From NCBI GenBank assembly GCA_950295325.1, contig OX485808.1, positions 36,662,527 through 36,726,526 of the forward strand: DNA of 64,000 bases. The letters run 5' to 3'. The position numbers and the translations under genes were made by a program. Of this stretch, positions 21,508 to 32,803 are shown in pieces (the stretch's first letter is position 1; every line of letters starts with the position of its first letter). The notes under the pieces are model-generated. The model ran no database searches and was not told the DNA's origin. It saw only the letters and a program-made list of their open reading frames with translations. The stretch is from Polytrichum commune. Its lineage: Eukaryota > Streptophyta > Polytrichopsida > Polytrichales > Polytrichaceae.

Positions 21508-23928
21508 ATGATACAAAGTGTGGAAGGTCTTCATGTGGCTGGATCACATTGTAATTATGATATGATTACAAGTTTGGATATGGCAAACATAAGGCTCTTG
21601 GATATCAACGATTGTAAGAATTTGGATTATTTTTACAAAACAATGAAGAATGCGAGTAAATTGAGGTGGATGCGGATAAGCATGAGGTTTAGCCGATATA
21701 AAGGAGAAAAAATCGAAGAGCTGCAACCATCATTTTTCATTCCATTCAAACTATTGCGTGTGTTCGAGATGGAGAGGTTTGTGCATTTGCAACAATTTCC
21801 ACTTGAAATTGGAACCCTTAAGATGTTACAATACCTTACCTTAGTTGATTGTGACGCATTGGAATTCATACCGGAGACGTTGGGCAATTTGACTTCATTG
21901 GTTACATTGAAATTGAGAGGTTCCTCGAGAATAAAGGAAATCCCTGAGACATTGGGCAACTTGACTTCATTGGTGAAATTGGACTTGGGTGGTTCCTCGA
22001 GCTTGAAGGAAGTACCGGAGACATTGGGCAACTTGACTTCATTGGTGACATTGAAATTGAGTGGTTGCTGGAGCTTGAAGGAAATACCGGAGACATTGGG
22101 CAATTTGACTTCAATGGTGACATTGGACTTGAGTTATTGCTCGAGCTTGAAGGAATTACCACATACATTGGGCAACTTGACTTCATTGGTGACATTGAAA
22201 TTGAGTGGTTGCTGGAGCTTGAAGGAAGTACCGGAGACATTGGGCAATTTGACTTCAATGGTGACATTGGACTTGAGTGAGTGCCTGATCCTGAAGGAAT
22301 TACCGGAGACATTGGGCAATTTGACTTCAATGGTGACATTGGACTTGAGTGAGTGCTCGATCCTGAAGGAATTACCGGAGACATTAGGCAATTTGAGTTC
22401 ATTGGTGACATTGAAATTGAGTGGTTGCTCGAGCTTGAAGGAAGTACCGGAGACATTGGGCAATTTGACTTCAATGGTGACATTGGACTTGAGTTATTGC
22501 TCGAGCTTGAAGGAATTACCACATACATTGGGCAACTTGACTTCATTGGTGACATTGAAATTGAGTGGTTGCCGGAGCTTGATGGAAGTACCGGAGACAT
22601 TGGGCAACTTGACTTCATTGGTTACATTGAAGTTGCGTTTTTGCTCGAGCTTGAAGGAAGTGCCGGAGACATTGGGCAATCTGACTTCAATGGTGACATT
22701 GGACTTGAGTGAGTGCTCGATCCTGAAGGAATTACCAGAGATATTGGGCAACTTGAGTTCATTGGTGACATTAGACTTGTATGGTTGCTCGAGCTTTCAG
22801 GAAGTACTTGAGACATTGGGCAACTTGACTTCATTGGTGACATTGAAATTGAGGGGTTGCTTGAGCTTGAAGGAAGTACCGGAGACATTGGGCAATTTGA
22901 CTTCAATGGTGACATTGGACTTGAGTGATTGCTCGAGCTTGAAGGAATTACCACATACATTGGGCAACTTGACTTCATTGGTGACATTGGACTTGTATGG
23001 TTGCTCGAGCTTTCAGGAAGTACCGGAAACATTGGGCAACTTGACTGCATTGGTGACATTGGACTTGAGTGGTTGCAGGAGCTTGAAGGAATTACCACAT
23101 ACATTGGGCAACTTGACTTCATTGGTGACATTGAAATTGAATGATTGCTCGAGCTTGAAGGAAGTACCAGAGACATTGGGCAATTTGACTTCATTAGTGA
23201 CATTGGGCTTGAGTGATTGCTGGAGCTTGATGGAAGTACCGGAGACATTGGGCAACTTGACTTCATTGGTTACATTGAAGTTGCGTTTTTGCTCGAGCTT
23301 GAAGGAAGTACCGGAGACATTGGGCAATTTGACTTCATTAGTGACATTGGGCTTGAGTGATTGCTGGAGCTTGATGGAAGTACCGGAGACATTGGGCAAC
23401 TTGACTTCATTGGTAACATTGGACTTGAGTTGTTGCTCGAGCTTCAAGGAAGTACCACAGATATTGGGCAACTTGACTTCATTGGTGACATTGGACTTGA
23501 GTGGTTGGTCGCGCTTGAAGGAAATACCAGAGACATTGGGCAACTTGATTTCATTGGTGATATTGAAATTGAATGGTTGCTGGAGCTTGAAGAAAGTACC
23601 GGAGACATTGGGCAACTTGACTTCATTGGTGACACTGAAGCTGCGTTATTGCTCGAGCTTGAAGGAAGTACCAGAGACATTGGGCAACTTGACTTCATTG
23701 GTGACATTGGACTTGCATGGTTGCTCGAGCTTGAAGGAGGTACCGGAGACAATGGGTAACTTGACTTCATTGAGGACATTGGATTTGAGTGGTTGCTCGA
23801 GCTTAAAGGAAGTACCGGAGACTTTGGGCAACTTGACTTTATTGGTGACATTGTACTTGAGTGATTTGTCGAGCTTGATGGAAGTACCGGAGACATTGGG
23901 CAACTTGACTTCATTGGGGACATTGTAA
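21508..23928 (+). CDS. LRR exon of the kinase-NB-ARC-LRR gene (about 28 near-identical 24-residue repeats)
   Basis: The exon begins after GATGCAG at 21508 (MIQSVEGLHVAG, the usual NL linker) and keeps phase 0. A degenerate LRR lead-in (to about 21860) is followed by about 28 repeats of 24 residues of the type VPETLGNLTSLVTLDLSGCSSLKE, then a partial repeat and TAA at 23926-23928. The Leu/Asn/Cys scaffold is nearly invariant. Variation is confined to the residues after TLDL/TLKL (SGCW, SYCS, RFCS, YGCS) and to LPHT/VPET. LRRs sense ligands or guardees. The homogeneity points to recent repeat expansion. The stop lies exactly where the array is fused to a second copy of the exon start (next entry), so the original C-terminus is lost. 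Confidence 0.9.
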   Translation: MIQSVEGLHVAGSHCNYDMITSLDMANIRLLDINDCKNLDYFYKTMKNASKLRWMRISMRFSRYKGEKIEELQPSFFIPFKLLRVFEMERFVHLQQFPLEIGTLKMLQYLTLVDCDALEFIPETLGNLTSLVTLKLRGSSRIKEIPETLGNLTSLVKLDLGGSSSLKEVPETLGNLTSLVTLKLSGCWSLKEIPETLGNLTSMVTLDLSYCSSLKELPHTLGNLTSLVTLKLSGCWSLKEVPETLGNLTSMVTLDLSECLILKELPETLGNLTSMVTLDLSECSILKELPETLGNLSSLVTLKLSGCSSLKEVPETLGNLTSMVTLDLSYCSSLKELPHTLGNLTSLVTLKLSGCRSLMEVPETLGNLTSLVTLKLRFCSSLKEVPETLGNLTSMVTLDLSECSILKELPEILGNLSSLVTLDLYGCSSFQEVLETLGNLTSLVTLKLRGCLSLKEVPETLGNLTSMVTLDLSDCSSLKELPHTLGNLTSLVTLDLYGCSSFQEVPETLGNLTALVTLDLSGCRSLKELPHTLGNLTSLVTLKLNDCSSLKEVPETLGNLTSLVTLGLSDCWSLMEVPETLGNLTSLVTLKLRFCSSLKEVPETLGNLTSLVTLGLSDCWSLMEVPETLGNLTSLVTLDLSCCSSFKEVPQILGNLTSLVTLDLSGWSRLKEIPETLGNLISLVILKLNGCWSLKKVPETLGNLTSLVTLKLRYCSSLKEVPETLGNLTSLVTLDLHGCSSLKEVPETMGNLTSLRTLDLSGCSSLKEVPETLGNLTLLVTLYLSDLSSLMEVPETLGNLTSLGTL
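21868..23928. repeat. 72-bp coding minisatellite (LRR array)
   Basis: The LRR units are tandem 72-bp repeats (GAGACATTGGGCAACTTGAC core), homogeneous enough to keep long open frames on other strands and frames. Higher-order blocks recur: the LPHT unit is followed by the same neighbour in several places. Confidence 0.9.
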
Positions 23929-24144
23929 TTATGATAGGATTACAGGTTTGGATATGGCTATCTTAAGGCTCTTGCATATCAACAATTGTGAAAATTTGGA
24001 TTATTTTTACAAAACAATGAAGAATGCGAGTAAATTGAGGTGGATGCGGGTGCGCATGAGGTTTAGCCGATATAGAGGAGAAAAAATCGAAGAGTTGTGA
24101 CCATCGTTTTTCATTCCATTCAAACAATTGGGTGTGTTCTCCGG
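23929..24144 (+). pseudogene. Truncated second copy of the LRR exon start
   Basis: Immediately after the TAA, the sequence repeats 21553-21768 with about 90% identity by eye (GGTTTGGATATGGC... TTTTTCATTCCATTCAAAC). That is the linker/lead-in of the same exon, now out of use and carrying TGA. It then diverges at about 24144. This is the footprint expected from unequal crossing-over between tandem paralogues. Confidence 0.85.
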
Positions 24145-27100
24145 TGGGGAGTGCTATCATATGAGCGGTGTGCAGTGAGCGTTGAGCAATGAGCAATAAC
24201 TAATGAACGGATTAGGGTCAGGAAATTTTCAATGAACATATCCATCACCGTGGGTTTAGTATCCTATTACCGGGTGCAAGCATGGTAAAGTGGACCAAAA
24301 AAGTGCTCCGATCAATGTAAATTTGGAGGTGCCTTTGGAAAGTGACCATTATTAAATATAAGTGTGATTCTTCTATAAATATAGAAATGTTTTTCTTATA
24401 GTACACTTGTATAAGAATCAAATGAGCGAAAGAAAAGTGAAGAAAACATGTGTTTTAGAATATCTATATGTCATTTTTCAACACCTACGCAAAGATGTCA
24501 GGATTTGCAAGTGGTTGAAAGGGACATATAAGTAATCTCATAACAACATATTAAATTATAATTTTTGTATGATGACCTAGAAAATACTTATATGCACCTA
24601 TTTGTTAGAAAAAAATCTACAAAACCATTCATTTCAATGTATGAAATGCCTACATGAAACACAAATTTGACAACTATACTTATGCGTACCATTTTAAGGG
24701 TTAATTAAATATTTTTTGTTCATTTTTTGTAGAATTGTCATAGTGTCATATACATGGAGGTCATGATAAATTAAATTACAATATATTTGCAAAAAAAAAT
24801 TTAACATTACATAGTCAAATTTTGATCAAAACTGGAACAAAGTGCTTGATCCACTAGTTCTAATGCAAGGTGCACTAGGAATGCAAGTGACATGATCGGG
24901 GGGATCGAGGAAAAGCAACCAACTTGGGATGCTCTGTAATGGGAGCTAGGTTTAGGGTGGGGTTGGTCAACAAATAATGATGTGAGTAGGGTTTGACTCT
25001 CCCGTCATGGGTAGGGTTTGACTCTCCCGACGTTGAAGTCCTAAGTTGTGGCTAGGGTTTGGGGCTCTCCCAAGCACTGATGTGGGTGGAGTTTCACTTT
25101 GCCAACGGTGAAGTTTGTGACTAGGGTTTGGCTCTCTAGAAGTTGAGTAGTGATGTGAGTCCGAAGATGAGAGACTTCTAAGTAAGTAATCTTCTGCTTG
25201 CCGCAAGTGACACCAACAAGAACTATCAGTCCTTAATATGTGTATTTGAGGTCCACAGAGAATATGTGTATCGCTCTTCCCAAACCCTAGGGACCCGGAG
25301 GAGCCGCACGAGCCGCAGTGGAGGAGCTACACCAAGGAGCTGCACCGGAGGTGAGGCCACCAACAAATCGTGGCAAGCAGAACGAAATGATCGTTTCTTT
25401 CTCAGTCTCAGACAGGTAGAGACACCCACTATATGCAGATCGAGGGGTGAGTTTCAAAATCCGATTCGGAAGAGCTGGAGTGCAAATCCGGAAGACTTGT
25501 GAGCTCCGAAGTTGTGAGTTTTTGAAGAGGGAGTTTCAAATATGTAAAGAAGATCACTCCACTTGCAAGACCCAAGATAGCACTTTCAATCATTGAAGGT
25601 TTAAAAATGTTGGGAAGACTGTCGATCGTGGAGTTACTTTCTTTTCGGGACGCCAGGATTGCGAGGCCGAGTGGATAGAAATGCGCACATTTGACCTAAT
25701 CCCTATCATGGCAGAGCCGCCTCCTCGTAGCGAGCACCATTACTGCAGCCGACGTCCGTGCTGCCCTCCATGGCAGCCAATGATCCTTTGAAATCGGTGT
25801 GCAATGGTAGATGCGGCTTCGCGGTCGCAATCTCTGGTAATGAATGAACCAATCCCTTGGTCTGTCATCATCTTCTCATCAGCATCAGAATCATCAGCAT
25901 TGAGCATTGAACAAGCATTGAACAAGTGTTGTCGATTCTAGATGTATCAATTACTTACTGCAACTCCTCTTCCTTTCCTTCCTCCCTCCCTGCCTTCGCG
26001 CAACTGCCCTCTACAGCATTTGGTGTGTCATCGGAATAGGTCGTGCTGGAAGGGCGATGATGTTGGAAGAGCATTGATGTTGGCCTCCAACATCATCTTA
26101 AATATGCTATGGTTAGCATTTTAGGCAATGCCTTAGTGGTTTTAACATTGCGAAATGTTGTCATCACAAGTCCAAGTCAAGTCAAGTGCTCAACGCGAAT
26201 ATGCAAGCGAGTCTGCTATCCCGAGTGTTTTTGAGCAGCTGGCAACCGATGCACAGTAAAAGAGCTGATTGAGTGAGGTAGCAGGCAAAAGAAATCTTGT
26301 CATGCTTCACACAGGATTATTGCATGAGGTTTGTCAACATCATTAGAGAGATCTCCTTCCTCTACTCTTATCGAGTATAAGGGATCAGGCAAACCAAGGG
26401 CAAAAGCCCTGATGCGGGGAAACAACCGTGATGACGAATGAAAATTTCTCAATCCGCCAGTCATCTGTGCAATTTTATATAGCGTTCCAACTTCCGATAA
26501 TATGATGGGAACAAAAAAATAGATTATGAATTTGGTACACCAGAGTTCAGCAAATTTCGACGTTGGCCTCTAGGTTTCGAGTCGCGCTGTGTACACTAGG
26601 GGTGTACGCTCTACCTTAGGCCAAAGTCAGAGTGCTTGGCGAATTTCTGCGAAATTACTGCAGTCTCAAGGTAGATGAAAAATCCGAGTGCTTACGACCA
26701 ATGCGAGCAAATAAGTTTCTAGAAGGCCGAGCTGTATTAGATGAGTTCTACGGTCCTCGAGGACGACAACGTCAAGTCATAGACAAAATTTTGTAGCACA
26801 TTTTCAATTACTGCAACAATGTTAAGAGATCTCGCCAATAGATCCTGAAGGCCTTATACATATAAATTTGGTACACTTGACTAAAGATCGGAGAGCAAGA
26901 TTGTGTATTTGGTTCAATTTGTCACGATTGATTAGAACGTCATGCCATGCTGAAAAAAGCGGGATTGAGTGTTTCGCACATCGTACAAGGCAACGAACTA
27001 ATTGGAGCGTGTATATCCATGGATTGACACAATCAATAACATGAGAACTTTTAATCGCAATTCATTAGTCCTATGTCATATAAGGACATTAACGTTGCCC

Positions 27101-28332
27101 TTTTCAACTTGGACGGGGAGTTTGACGCAAAATCGCAAGTGAGAAGAACGCAATGTTTACTGAACGTGCTTAGCATCTCATTGCATTGCGAAAAGGTAGT
27201 AGAGGATGTTCACTATCAATTTTGGTCATCCAGAGGTAATCAGTAAGGAGTTGCATGCCATCAGCATTCGAATGGTTTGGTGAATACTATAAATCCACGT
27301 TAACGTCACATACTATGTCTCATGATTTGAGGTTGTGGAGTGTGTGCAGAATCTGGTAAGCTCAATACGTGGGGCTCTACCACAGACCTTGGGCAGTGCT
27401 ACCTAATTTATGGCAAGCAGCAGGTAAGTGCATGTTGCCACACGTAGATAATCTGTTGTTCGCTCCTACTGTGAGACTAGAGAGGTCGATTTCAGGGGTC
27501 ATTACATACATATGATCATCCTATGACAACTGCAGGACTTTTAAGGTCTGCCTATAAGCTAACAGGATGTTCTTTGAATAATCTGGTAGTTGAGGATGTG
27601 AGTTGCCGTATTCATCTATCAATCTGTGAGGTGACCTCCACACAGGTGTAAATAAATGTCATTGGTGGTCATAGATGACGAAGAGAGGTGATATAGGTTT
27701 GGTGGAAACTCTGGTGATCAATTAGCTGAATTGCAGTGACTTGCTATACAATTATGTTGACTGGCTCATCCTGTAGAATTTTGAGCTGCAGCTGCCAACC
27801 GCGCAACAATGCAGCAATCTAAGAAGTCTCATGTTCTGGACACTAAACTCGATGTTTTGAGGACAAGTTCAATTTGATGCATATTTTGGTGAATTCGAAG
27901 TCAGTTGTTGTGAGTTGCTGATGGAGATGTGAACAACTGCTCTATGAAGTCGTAGAGGTCTTTTTACCAATTTGCGGTTACTTCTCTTTGTACGTCACAC
28001 AGTTATTTAGCTCATAAAGCTGCAAGTACATTCATCGTTATGTTTGATGCTTGACCAGGAATGTCCTGAGCCGTATTCACTGGACACCGAGTCTCCTATT
28101 ATCCAAGCAGCTGCCGGATGGGCGCATTGCGCAGCTGTTACAGGTATATAGTTTGTCATTTAAACAATTTTGAATTCAACAAAACAGTAATAGCTAGTTT
28201 ATATTTCCTCATATTTTTCTTGTACGCAGGCGTTTGATTTTTGAATCGTCAATTCTGAATCTGAAACGTATTGATTTTGATATCTACATCATAACATAAT
28301 TTAATATTTCAAAGTATTTACAGCAGTCTAGG
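24145..28332. other. 4.2 kb without a recognised gene
   Basis: AT-rich to 24.9 kb. Then comes a cluster of loosely repeated TAGGGTTTGGCTCTCC / GTTGAAGT motifs (24,960-25,150) and a GC-richer 25.2-25.5 kb stretch with a 78-codon frame of no family. Unstructured sequence follows to 28.3 kb. No transposon ends, RNA genes or splice-consistent coding were found. Confidence 0.45.
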
Positions 28333-29336
28333 ATGTGTCTGAAATGTGAAGGGGTTCATAAAATGGGAAACAACAAGAATAAACGACTATCTGCTGCCCA
28401 ACGACGGGACTTGGTTGCAGAGAAAGCGGAACAACGTCTACATCGACAAGAAGATGAATTTGAAAGGTACAGTTTCTCTTCTGCCATATCCTCACTCCCT
28501 TTGAATATCCAATTTATTTTGGCATTTCATGGTCTTTGTCATGTAAGCAAGTATTCAATAGTTTTGATGGTAACAATTCAACTCAAAAAATTAACAATAT
28601 TACATTGCTTTATGCTCATTTGGTGTAGAGAAAAAACAAGAATTGATGACATACAGTCCAAAAAACGGATGCGTGAGGAACAACGAAAACAAAGTATTGT
28701 TGAAAATGCAACCACCCCTGAAGTTGACAACCCCTACGAAAATAATCGTGTTCGAAGGTGGAGGAAATGTAACTCAGTTGTAGAGGAGCTTGTGCATAAG
28801 GTAAACTCCTGGTCCAATGAGCTTACAGTCGGTGAGAGGAAGGATGTGCTCAGGCGATTTGTGGAAGACTCACGAATTATAGGACTGCTTCCCGAATTCA
28901 TGAAGGAAACCAAAGCAACTGAAGAAAAACTAAAGCTTGTGAGTAGTGTCCAACAAGCCTATAGCCAAATGGTGGCCAACAAATCCACTGAAAATTCCAT
29001 CTACAGAAATGCACTACTATCAGCAGTTGTGTCCCCTACTGCTGGTCCTTCTCAATTGTTCTTGGCATGCACCTTAAGAGCAACAAGACATACTTTGAGG
29101 AAAGCCCTAGTTTGTAGGGCATACACTGATGACATTGGTGAGAAATTTTAGGGTGGAATGCCCAGAAAGAACAGGAATGACTATGTTAATGAAGATGATC
29201 GACAAAAGATGGTGAATTTTTGGGATACATCAACGACAATCTCCCCTATATCGAAGGACATTCTGTACTAAAGAACAAGACCGTGGAAGTTTAATGAGCA
29301 TCCAAAGCATTATCTTCAAGAATCTCAGGTTATACC
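28333..29336 (+). pseudogene. 5' exons of a transposase-like gene (Cys-rich, WSDGCAAQFKS family)
   Basis: The start is probably ATG 28363 (MGNNKNKRLS); ATG 28333 is also in frame. A basic, coiled-coil-prone N-terminus is interrupted by a GT..AG intron (about 28467-28628, AAG|GTACAG ... GTGTAG|AG) that happens to be open. The frame then continues with VEELVHKVNSWSNEL, a helical region, and reaches TAG at 29151. The following stretch (MPRKNRNDYVNEDDRQKMVNFW) is still family-like but contains a TAA before a CAG|GTTATA donor at about 29327. Part of the larger broken gene that continues to 35712. Function unknown; the architecture of the later exons suggests a transposase-derived family. Confidence 0.5.
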
Positions 29337-29961
29337 CTAAATTTTTATAATTTTCAATTGCAATCCTCTCATTATCCACTTGGAGAACAACTGATTTGAT
29401 TTACAATTATTGGATAGAAAATATTTGTAGCCACAATTCCTGATTAGTTTCTCTTTTGCCCTTTTTTTGGACTAGTCTTTTACTTGAACCCTTGTGAACA
29501 TGTATCCTTCCAAAGTGGGGCCATCATGTGTATTTATTTGTTTTCACTTGAATAAATCTACGTCATGCTAGACATAATATTGCAATTTCTAACATTCATT
29601 TTCACTCCACTACTTGTACTTGAGACATTTCACTTGCATTGTGTAAATGACTTATTCATTTTCCAATTCAAAAACTTGCAGTCAAAATTTTTAGCACTTG
29701 CACATGCGCACAACCACTTGTTGGATTAGGCTAACACTAGCTACACCATGTTCTTTGATATCAAGTGACATATTCACTTTCATTTCATATTGAACGTCCA
29801 CCAGTGGAAATTGTACTTACGCATTTTGTGTATAGTGACATAGTGAATCTCCCTCTAAGTAAGTGTTGGAGTCATTTGTTAGCCTATTCAAGTCCTATCA
29901 TGTGTTGTAGACCACAAACATACTAACTGTATCGTATTCTCACATTCATTTGCAATTGCAG

Positions 29962-30248
29962 TTGGACTTCTACGTTCGATTCAAAGCGCACCATCCATCT
30001 GTGAAAGTTGGATTGAGAGCTTTTGAGCTCCTCAAACCATATTATGTGAGAAGGTTAAAAGAAAGCAGCATGTTGAGATTTTGGAGTTACTTCACGGTTG
30101 GAACAATATGAGATCAGTAACAAAAGGTATCCATGATGTTATTTGTGCATGTACTTGCGATGTCTGCGAAGGTGGGGTACATGGAGTTTGTGCAGCTCAT
30201 ACAACACATTTTGGAGGATTGACAGATATGTGGATATCGGTACTCTGT
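29962..30248 (+). pseudogene. Internal exon of the transposase-like gene, frameshifted and cut by an insertion
   Basis: After a TTTGCAATTGCAG acceptor the frame reads LDFYVRFKAHHPSVKVG and FELLKPYYVRRLKE. A one- or two-base shift near 30055 is then needed to continue into HVEILELLHGWNN and the Cys cluster CACTCDVCEGGVHGVC. The exon is interrupted at 30248 by the LTR-like insertion and resumes in frame at 32466 (ISVLC|PMQEDGWHKL), which proves the two halves were once one exon. Confidence 0.7.
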
Positions 30249-32460
30249 TGTGAGGCCAAACCCCCCACCCTTAAGCGTCCGTAGTCCGAGTAGTGGGTTT
30301 GGGCTCACATTCCTCCGCGGTATTGGATTTGGACTTGGATGAGTCCATAGTGCAAGGTTCACCCTTCAAGTGGTCTTGGATTTAACTGGAATTTCACTTT
30401 TAACAACTCAATGTACGATTTCAATACGTATGTGGAGAATGCACAAGTTAACTATGTTATTTTAACCTCCTTATGCTCGGGTGCTATTTTGTCTTTGTTT
30501 GCTTCTAACGTCCATCCGGCCGCTTTAGCTACACAAGCCCTTAAGGATATCCCTCTCCTAAATGGAGTCCGTGCCGTTGACTCTATGCTACCACTTGAAC
30601 TATCACTTGTGTATTCCGTATCGCTACTATAAGAGGTCTCACTTGGTGTCTCCATACCGTACATAAGCCTTTAAGTATTAAGAAATACTTATGTGACTTA
30701 TGTCAATCTCTCCCTCGCACCTTTGGTCTTTGCTTCCTTTGTCTTGCCATCGCGAGAGTGCTCCACATTCTCCATTAATTTGTGCACGTGGTTTATTTTT
30801 AAAGAGAGGATGCAAGTGTTAAAAAAAAACACTATTCTCTATAGTCAATCTCAAATACATTTACTTGTGAAAGCCACACATAACACTAACTAGCATAATG
30901 TAACTAACTACTTGTCTATGAGCTAATTAGGTAGGCTATCTACTAAGCTCCTTCATGAACCCATCTCTTTACTTTCTAATTACATAAACCTAGCTCCTTC
31001 ATAAACCCAGCTCCTTCATAAACCCAGCTTCTTAGCTTCTAACTAAACAAACCCAGCTCCTTCATAAACCCAGCTCCTTCATGAACCCAGCTCCTTAGCT
31101 TCTAACTAAACAAACTCAGGTCCTTCATAAACCCAGCTCTTTACTTTCTAACTAAACAAACCCAGCTCCTTCATAAACCCAGCTCTTTACTTTCTAACTA
31201 AACAAACCCAGCTCCTTCATAAACCCAGCTCCTTCATGAACCCACAACTTTGTAGTTGTAATCCCCAACTACCTCACTAATTATTCAAGCCCTTAACTAA
31301 TCTTCCTACCTAATTTCCCTAATTCTACTAACAACCCCTTTCTAATCACACAATTCTTCTCTAATCCTAAAATCCTAAAATCCTAGAGAGGAGAGGGGGA
31401 GAGAGAATTTCCTAACTTCACTAAGACTAACTAATCCACACAAGTATATTTTTGCACTCATCACAACATCAAGTGCTCAACTCTTAAACATGGAACTTGC
31501 AACCGCGTGTATTCAAAACATGAACTTTAAGTACCACAAATTGGAATCATGAATTAACTTTAAAATCCTTCACGTCAACACTAATTCTACCAAGAGGTCA
31601 AGCCCTCTTCAAGGCTAACAAGCCTTGGCTCTCAAACTAAAAACTAAGCACACACATGTGCTCCAATATGGCTTCCCACACCCACACTTATAACTCGTGG
31701 GGTGCCTTGGAACACAAAGGAAAGAGAGGATGAGTGAGGGAAGAATGAGGGATTATATAGTAAGCTTGAGGGGGTGAGCACCCTCAAGGCTCACGATAAG
31801 CCCTTGAGATTTCCTCCTACTTAGTAGGCGCCAATCCTATCTTCTAAGCCTTCCTCCCTCAAATGATCAACAAGGATCCTAATTCGAACATTTAACTAGC
31901 CTTGGCTTTCTACCTACCACACTTTACCAAACTTGGGATGCTTCAACCCAAACTTAGCCTCCTTCGCTTTCCGCCGCCATAACTTTCTCCCCTTACTTTC
32001 CCAAATCGTCGCTCACCACTTAATTCAAACCACGATGCTTAACTCGTGATTTGATTGGTGCTTTGAGAATTTGCTTATCCTCCACCTTGCATTCTTCCTT
32101 GGGCCTTCCCCATTAAGTGGCCATGATGAGGTGGTCCACTTGTGCGCTCCATGTGATCCTCCATTCATCCCAATTCGAATGCACTTGCCTCTTGAGTCAC
32201 TTTGGTTGTCTCCATCCATTTGTACTAGCCTACTCACTAACTACTCAATCCAAGTTCTCCTTACCTATCCTCATTCACTCAAATCCTTCCGAAGGTAAAA
32301 ACACAATAACAACTCACATCCTAGCCTCTTACAACATGGTACTTCTAAGACTAACATTTCACTCTTTTTATATTTTTGTGAAGTAACATGCTACTTCAAA
32401 GTGCATCAACTAACGTTTCAAGGGTCTAAGACTAAATGTGGGCACCCTTTTGGGCTCACA
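30249..32460. mobile_element. 2.2-kb LTR-like insertion (probable solo LTR), TSD TCTGT
   Basis: It begins TGTGAGG and ends GGGCTCACA (6-bp inverted TGTGAG/CTCACA), with TCTGT on both sides (30244-30248 and 32461-32465). TG..CA ends and a 5-bp duplication are the hallmark of LTR retrotransposons. No pol coding is present inside, so a solo LTR, or a very compact non-autonomous element, fits best. Inside, about 30930-31240, is a minisatellite of AGCTCCTTCATAAACCC and CTTCTAACTAAACAAACCC blocks. Confidence 0.85.
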
Positions 32461-32803
32461 TCTGTCCTATGCAAGAAGATGGATGGCACAAATTGGATTG
32501 TCTCATGGGACAGTGTGGTCAATGTGGCGTGGATATGTTAATTAATTGTCCTTCAGAGTTGAGTGGAAATAACGAGAGCTTGATGCAATGGAATTGTTAC
32601 CAGAAAGTGAAAGGTGGTAAGACAAAGGCAGGGAAAGAATACTTAGTTCTTCGATTATAGTACAAGTATACCCTAGCTAGACAGTTCCTAAGTTATTTTA
32701 GGCCTCGACTAACCAAGTTCATCACACATAATTTTGTTGCTCAATGGGAAGCTGAGCAATACCGGGTCAACTTGGCCACATTCCCACCTTCCTCGGTTCT
32801 ATC
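32461..32803 (+). pseudogene. Continuation exon of the transposase-like gene (Cys-rich), cut by the TIR element
   Basis: It reads CPMQEDGWHKLDCLMGQCGQCG and on through a Lys-rich stretch. After an in-frame TAG (about 32658) the frame continues with QYKYTLARQFLSYFRPRLTKF and AQWEAEQYRVN. Coding is cut at 32803 by the 1.3-kb TIR element and rejoins in frame at 34109 (SSVLS|VVDFAENYSF). Confidence 0.7.

Noticed and set aside
21633-23923. Long frames on the minus strand and in other plus frames across the LRR exon
   Set aside because: Shadows of the 72-bp LRR repeat. Only the frame with the NB-ARC phase makes a known domain.
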